Below, piece after piece: positions 6,416-10,066 of a stretch of 10,066 nucleotides of DNA (position 1 is the first letter of the stretch; every line of letters starts with the position of its first letter). This DNA is from Saprospiraceae bacterium (GTDB lineage: Bacteria; Bacteroidota; Bacteroidia; Chitinophagales; Saprospiraceae): positions 1 to 10,066 of the forward strand of contig JAGQWV010000875.1 in NCBI GenBank assembly GCA_020437045.1, read 5' to 3'. The position numbers and the translations under genes were made by a program. The notes beneath the pieces were generated by a model that had not been told where the DNA came from, ran no database searches, and saw nothing but the letters and a program-made list of their open reading frames with translations.

Positions 6416-7483
6416 TTAATACTTCTTTTTTTTCTTCTGCTGAATAATTTCGCGATAGATTTTTCCAAGGCTTCTATCTTTTCGCCTTTTTTCCTGCAAG
6501 GTAGAAGAAAAATAGGCTTTTTCTTTCTCCATTTTATAATAATTATCCAATGCAGATTGGCTAATCTCTTCATCAACTACCGCTTTTAGAACTGCGCACC
6601 CTTTCTCGACGGTGTGAGAACAATCTTTGAATTTACATTGATTTGCCAATTCGTAAATTAATTCAAAAGTCGTTTCCATTCCTTCCGAAGCATCGGCAAT
6701 TCCGACCTCCCGCATTCCAGGATTATCAATCAAAATACCTCCCTGGAATATTCGAATTAATTCGCGGTGCGTGGTGATATGTCTTCCTCTATCGATTTCT
6801 TGATTGATTGCTCCGGTTTCCATTTTATTCTGCTCCAGCAAAGTATTAAGCAAGCTGGATTTGCCAACACCAGAAGAACCAAGAAGACAATATGTTTTAT
6901 TTGTTAAAATAGTCTTTCTAAAATCTTCAATTCCTTCTCCCGTGATATTGCTGATTGCAAAAATTGGTACATCTTTAATTCGTTCTTTTATTTTACTCAA
7001 AAGACCATCCACCGTAGATTGTTCAACTAAATCGATCTTAGTAATTACAATAATGGGCGTAATCGCTGAAGAAAAACAAATGGTCAGATATCTTTCTAGT
7101 CGATTGATGTTAAAATCCCTATTTACAGACTGCACTATCAACCCGAAGTCTATATTGGAAGCAATAATTTGCTTCTCACCAAATTTGCCAATTGCTTGCC
7201 TCGCCAGTATCGAATGACGGAGAAACACCGCATGAATAAGTGCTTTGTCCCGGTCATATGCGGATAAAGCAACCCAATCGCCCACCACCGGAAGATCACT
7301 TCTGGATTCGGCTGAAAACCTCAAATTACCCAGCAACTCACACTCATATTCTCCTTCCTCATTTTTAACGATATACCGGTCTCTATGCTCGGATATTACT
7401 CTACCCACCATCAAAGAGTCCAAACCATTTTCTGTGCGAAATTGCGCTAAGGTCTCATCGTATCCTAAATCCTGCAGTGTCAT
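6416..7483 (-). CDS. rsgA: Ribosome small-subunit biogenesis GTPase RsgA
   Basis: RsgA is a circularly permuted GTPase that binds the maturing 30S subunit and uses GTP hydrolysis during late assembly, releasing RbfA in known systems. Order of elements: an N-terminal OB-fold (about residues 20-95, with GRVISEHRDRYIV and LPVVGDWV), the G4 motif TKID at 148-151, a SNITGEG segment as G5, the P-loop GSSGVGKSS at 202-210, the TTHREL switch region, and G3 as DNPGMRE at 253-259. The C-terminal zinc site has Cys283, Cys288, His290 and Cys296. At 355 residues it is near the usual length. G3 has Asn where DTPG is more common. The protein ends in a lysine-rich tail (QQKKKKKY) encoded over an eight-base homopolymer (6426-6433). 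It appears to be transcribed alone. Confidence 0.96.
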   Translation of the reverse strand: MTLQDLGYDETLAQFRTENGLDSLMVGRVISEHRDRYIVKNEEGEYECELLGNLRFSAESRSDLPVVGDWVALSAYDRDKALIHAVFLRHSILARQAIGKFGEKQIIASNIDFGLIVQSVNRDFNINRLERYLTICFSSAITPIIVITKIDLVEQSTVDGLLSKIKERIKDVPIFAISNITGEGIEDFRKTILTNKTYCLLGSSGVGKSSLLNTLLEQNKMETGAINQEIDRGRHITTHRELIRIFQGGILIDNPGMREVGIADASEGMETTFELIYELANQCKFKDCSHTVEKGCAVLKAVVDEEISQSALDNYYKMEKEKAYFSSTLQEKRRKDRSLGKIYREIIQQKKKKKY

Positions 7484-7560
7484 AAATAGATAACGGCTAA
7501 ACTTTTACCAAGGCTTCCTTCAGGTACTGTATTTTTTGAAGTATTAATGGTGTTTTGAAA

Positions 7561-7568
7561 CAAATCTA
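7561..7568 (-). promoter_or_regulatory. Candidate -7 promoter box for rsgA
   Basis: The minus strand reads TAGATTTG, an exact TAnnTTTG match, 77 bases before the rsgA start. A TTG lies upstream (plus 7584-7586), but the spacer of 15 bases is shorter than the usual 19 or so, so the -33 element is doubtful. Confidence 0.35.
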
Positions 7569-7660
7569 TGATACCTTATTGATCAATAAAAGATGAAGTT
7601 TGTTTTTTATCCAAGAATTTTCGCGAATGAACCCGAATCGAATAAATTAAATGTCATAAT

Positions 7661-7730
7661 AGATGCTAAGAAGCTATAGGTAGCAGCGTCAGCCCGGGAG
7701 GCTTCATCCTCCGGAGAACAGCATCTTTTT
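7661..7730 (+). other. Possible small structured RNA or terminator-like element
   Basis: Outer 7-base arms (AGATGCT at 7661-7667 and AGCATCT at 7720-7726) pair perfectly. They enclose a G+C-rich inner hairpin (7697-7701 with 7708-7712, 6-base loop), which can be extended with one bulge by CC/GG pairs. The right outer arm runs into five T (7726-7730), so the layout would suit the 3' end of a plus-strand transcript. No promoter match was found upstream, and it resembles no RNA family that I recognise. Confidence 0.3.
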
Positions 7731-7803
7731 CACTGGAAGGAGAAAACCCAGCCTACCACAGATATAATCACCTAACAATATCTTCATTAACATATTGACA
7801 ATG

Positions 7804-7830
7804 ATTCCGCATTCGAAAAATTCCGCATTC
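7804..7830. repeat. Short direct repeat beside the esterase stop codon
   Basis: The 11-base unit ATTCCGCATTC occurs at 7804-7814 and again at 7820-7830, a 16-base period. It lies five bases past the 3' end of the esterase gene. Its function is unknown and it may simply be a local duplication. Confidence 0.6.
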
Positions 7831-7835
7831 CGTAT

Positions 7836-9935
7836 TTATTCAATTTCGATCGTACCATCTGCGTTTAGAATCAGCGTCACAAAAGCATATTGGAAATTGT
7901 CGGCTGTGGGACGATGGCAATCATTAGTTAAGGGTTCCATTTTCAGAAATTCAGTACGTAAAGGAATTCTTATTGGGTGGTCCGGGGTGGGTGATCTAAA
8001 TAATCGCATTTGAGCAGAAAGGACTGATTTTCCAGTGGTAAAATGGTGTGGAATAATTTCTTTAATTTCAATGTCTGTATTTCCAGCATTATTAATGGGT
8101 ATTGTGGAGTGCCAGGTGTTTTGATCCAGGCTATCAAAAGCCTGTTCAGGCTGAATCCAGATGGCAAAAGTTTCTCCGGTTTCAATCACACCATTTCCAT
8201 TACCCTTCCCTTCTTTAATCAAATCTTTTTTCAATGGATCCCAACTGCCCCAGTTGTATTTAAATACCGGCAAAGAATCCGAAAGTCCATCAAAAATCCT
8301 AACACGGGTAACATCCAATTGCAATTGCGCCGACTTTACATGCACCTGACGATACTGCACGCGATCCAATGCCACACCATCGATAGAAGCATGAATTTGC
8401 AGATATGCGATATTGGGCTCAGCCGAAAGATATTTTCCCTGCACCATAAAAAAAGAGTCAACCTTAATTTTGGTCAGGGCCGGAATCGTTAACCGGTTAG
8501 TGTTTGATAAAATATTGAGCACATCTTCGTTTTCGCTCGACAAGTGAAAATCAACCGTCTGAGGTTTTAAAGACAGATTTACGATTTCCCCGGACAGAAC
8601 CGTTTCTCTGCCATCTTCCAGATAAATATTTTCATTTACCGTATCGGTAAGGACAAAAATGGGTGGTTGAATACCATCACCAATGATACCTATTTCTTCT
8701 CCGGCACCGCCCCCTGATGAAATAATAATCTTCCCATCTTGGTCTGAGGTAATGTTTTCTATGCTAATGGTATCACTTTTATAGCTGTACCGGGAAATCA
8801 CATAATCACTTGAAGGTTGATAAATTCCGGGAGTAATCACCTTTATTTCAAATTCCCCCAAGCTTTGTCCCCAGGGCAACCGTTTTCGCGTGTAAAGTCC
8901 TAATCCATCTTTAGAAACATCGTGCACATAAATCCAACCGTTGCCAGTTTTACCACTACTTATATCATAGCCCCAAACTTCAAAGTCCGGATAGAGATTA
9001 ATGTGCGAAAAACAGGATGGATTTTGCTTTTCGTCTATAAAATGTGACATATGAAAGGCAAACTGCAAATCCACCCTTGCCGCTGCATGGTGACAATGAT
9101 CCGCTAAATAGTATTCATTTTCGAAACCGGCACCACGGAAAGTAGCATACAGATAGTCGGTATAAAATCTAAGATAATCGCGATCGGTGGTGGTATGTCG
9201 AAAAGGAAGCGTCCGGAGATTTCGCCAAAGCTCACGGATATCGACGGTGGTTTGAAATGCCGGATCGCCCACATCGTAATAATTAGGCCCGTAACAAAAT
9301 TGAGAGGCACTACTAAACAAATGCGGATTGGTAGCTGCTATCCAACTGGCCATGTGGCCGCCCATAGACAATCCGGAAACAGCCCGGTACTGAGCTCCCT
9401 GTTTGGTTTGATAGCGTTGATCCACCACCGCAATCAGCTCCCGGATATAGCGGGAAAAATTATAATAATTCCCATCCCAGCTTTCAGCCAGTGTCGGAAA
9501 ATACACCTGACATCCTTCCGGCAATTCAGCTATGTGGCCATCAACCGCAATAATGATGACATTTAAATCCGTGGCCACATTTTCAAAATCTGCATTATTG
9601 GCATATTCGTAGTCCTTACTTTCCGGTCTATTCAGCGCCGGCACTGGTTTAAGACCGTAATCGACATATTTATAGGGACCGCTCCTTGCATAACTCCCCC
9701 CACAACCATGGAAGAAATATATCACGGGGTATTTTGTGGTCTCATCGACAGGATTGTATGCCAGAGGTGTAAAAACCCGAAAAGTTCGAAAAGCACCAAA
9801 AGTCTCACTGTAATGTATTTCGTCCTGGTAAGCCATCGCATTAGAGCAAATAGCAATCAGGAAAACCGCAACGATAATAACGGGTAGACAAACCCACGAA
9901 TTTTTATGACAAATTCTGGCGACTTTTTGCACCAT
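7836..9935 (-). CDS. Secreted esterase D/feruloyl esterase-type alpha/beta-hydrolase with long C-terminal extension
   Basis: This protein of 699 residues (from Met at 9935) would hydrolyse an ester outside the cytoplasm. A signal peptide is seen: basic start, hydrophobic residues 16-30, AMA cleavage site before YQDE near residue 35. The esterase domain covers about 40-305, with an oxyanion-type HGCGG at 76-80, the nucleophile elbow GLSMGG with Ser190, and His283 in DHCHH as the likely catalytic histidine. The acid is probably one of the Asp residues in TTTDRDY (251 or 253). Residues 306-699 are beta-rich, probably Ig-like or carbohydrate-binding modules. They include a GNGNGVIETGETF segment (578-590) followed by a repeat-like IPINNAGNTDIEI stretch. 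No sorting tail is evident. The frame stays open to an upstream ATG at 10007, which would add 24 residues ahead of the signal peptide, so I prefer 9935. The substrate is unknown; plant or algal polysaccharide esters are one possibility. Confidence 0.85.
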   Translation of the reverse strand: MVQKVARICHKNSWVCLPVIIVAVFLIAICSNAMAYQDEIHYSETFGAFRTFRVFTPLAYNPVDETTKYPVIYFFHGCGGSYARSGPYKYVDYGLKPVPALNRPESKDYEYANNADFENVATDLNVIIIAVDGHIAELPEGCQVYFPTLAESWDGNYYNFSRYIRELIAVVDQRYQTKQGAQYRAVSGLSMGGHMASWIAATNPHLFSSASQFCYGPNYYDVGDPAFQTTVDIRELWRNLRTLPFRHTTTDRDYLRFYTDYLYATFRGAGFENEYYLADHCHHAAARVDLQFAFHMSHFIDEKQNPSCFSHINLYPDFEVWGYDISSGKTGNGWIYVHDVSKDGLGLYTRKRLPWGQSLGEFEIKVITPGIYQPSSDYVISRYSYKSDTISIENITSDQDGKIIISSGGGAGEEIGIIGDGIQPPIFVLTDTVNENIYLEDGRETVLSGEIVNLSLKPQTVDFHLSSENEDVLNILSNTNRLTIPALTKIKVDSFFMVQGKYLSAEPNIAYLQIHASIDGVALDRVQYRQVHVKSAQLQLDVTRVRIFDGLSDSLPVFKYNWGSWDPLKKDLIKEGKGNGNGVIETGETFAIWIQPEQAFDSLDQNTWHSTIPINNAGNTDIEIKEIIPHHFTTGKSVLSAQMRLFRSPTPDHPIRIPLRTEFLKMEPLTNDCHRPTADNFQYAFVTLILNADGTIEIE

Positions 9936-10034
9936 GCTTCGTCGTAAATACTCATTATAGCTCCGGCAATCACTGTGTTTTACTCCTTGCCTGTCACAAA
10001 AATTCATCTCAGACTCTGTTACAATAACTAATGG

Positions 10035-10056
10035 GTTGATCTACTAGTAGACCAAC
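10035..10056. promoter_or_regulatory. Near-perfect palindrome upstream of the esterase gene, possible operator
   Basis: A 22-base inverted repeat centred between 10045 and 10046 has ten of eleven pairs matched, including a perfect 12-base core TCTACTAGTAGA. It lies 28 bases beyond the upstream ATG and 100 bases beyond the preferred start, where a regulator could act. No T-run is attached, so it does not look like a terminator. Confidence 0.4.
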
Positions 10057-10066
10057 GCATCGATTA

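Larger units (their letters stand above)
7484..7835. other. Gene-free stretch between rsgA and the esterase gene
   Basis: No coding frame of credible length is visible. The stretch contains a candidate -7 box for rsgA (7561-7568), a folded-looking segment at 7661-7730 and a short tandem repeat just past the esterase stop (7804-7830). The rest is AT-rich with no recognised motif. Confidence 0.6.

Noticed and set aside
6377..6589. Plus-strand frame of 70 codons
   Set aside because: It overlaps the end of rsgA antisense and its Phe/Leu-rich content follows from the lysine-rich tail on the other strand.
8043..8492. Plus-strand frame of 149 codons
   Set aside because: It lies antisense inside the esterase gene and its protein has no recognisable domain; it is a shadow frame.
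7836..10007. Esterase start at 10007
   Set aside because: The extra 24 residues would push the signal peptide far from the N-terminus and no ribosome-binding sequence favours this ATG, though it remains possible.

Overview
The window looks like a chromosomal piece of a Bacteroidota bacterium, probably a free-living Saprospiria- or Cytophagia-like member. The evidence is a SusC/SusD outer-membrane pair, a lipoprotein with a Bacteroidota surface-export-like signal after its lipid cysteine, mostly weak Shine-Dalgarno sequences, and matches to the Bacteroidota -7 promoter box (TAnnTTTG). No tRNA, rRNA, CRISPR array or intact mobile element is visible. The species cannot be named from the sequence.

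Left part (1-4122, plus strand): the C-terminal end of a SusC/RagA-type TonB-dependent transporter runs in from the window edge. It is followed 20 bases later by a complete SusD/RagB-type substrate-binding lipoprotein, and the unit ends at a strong intrinsic terminator (2485-2521). The next gene encodes an exported protein that joins a single cytochrome c-type CxxCH motif to an FG-GAP/VCBS-like domain with five calcium-loop motifs. The SusC/SusD substrate cannot be told from this window.

Middle part (4237-7483, minus strand): four genes read leftward. They are the ribosome-assembly GTPase RsgA, an exported XAC2610-like protein, a small Met-rich DUF1059-family protein and an NADPH-dependent FMN reductase-like flavoprotein. 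The last two are 41 bases apart and probably co-transcribed. A gene-free stretch of 386 bases between rsgA and the XAC2610-like gene holds a GC-rich, hairpin-bearing block.

Right part (7484-10066): a 352-base gene-free stretch holds a candidate rsgA promoter, a compact segment that could fold as an RNA and a 16-base tandem repeat. A large secreted alpha/beta-hydrolase (esterase D/feruloyl esterase type) with a long beta-rich C-terminal extension follows on the minus strand. A 22-base near-perfect palindrome lies upstream of it.

Most genes belong to known families. The items most worth following are the heme-motif/FG-GAP fusion, the XAC2610-like protein (a relative of known lysozyme-inhibiting immunity proteins), the Met-rich DUF1059 protein, and the structured intergenic blocks. 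I found no convincing new multi-gene system.
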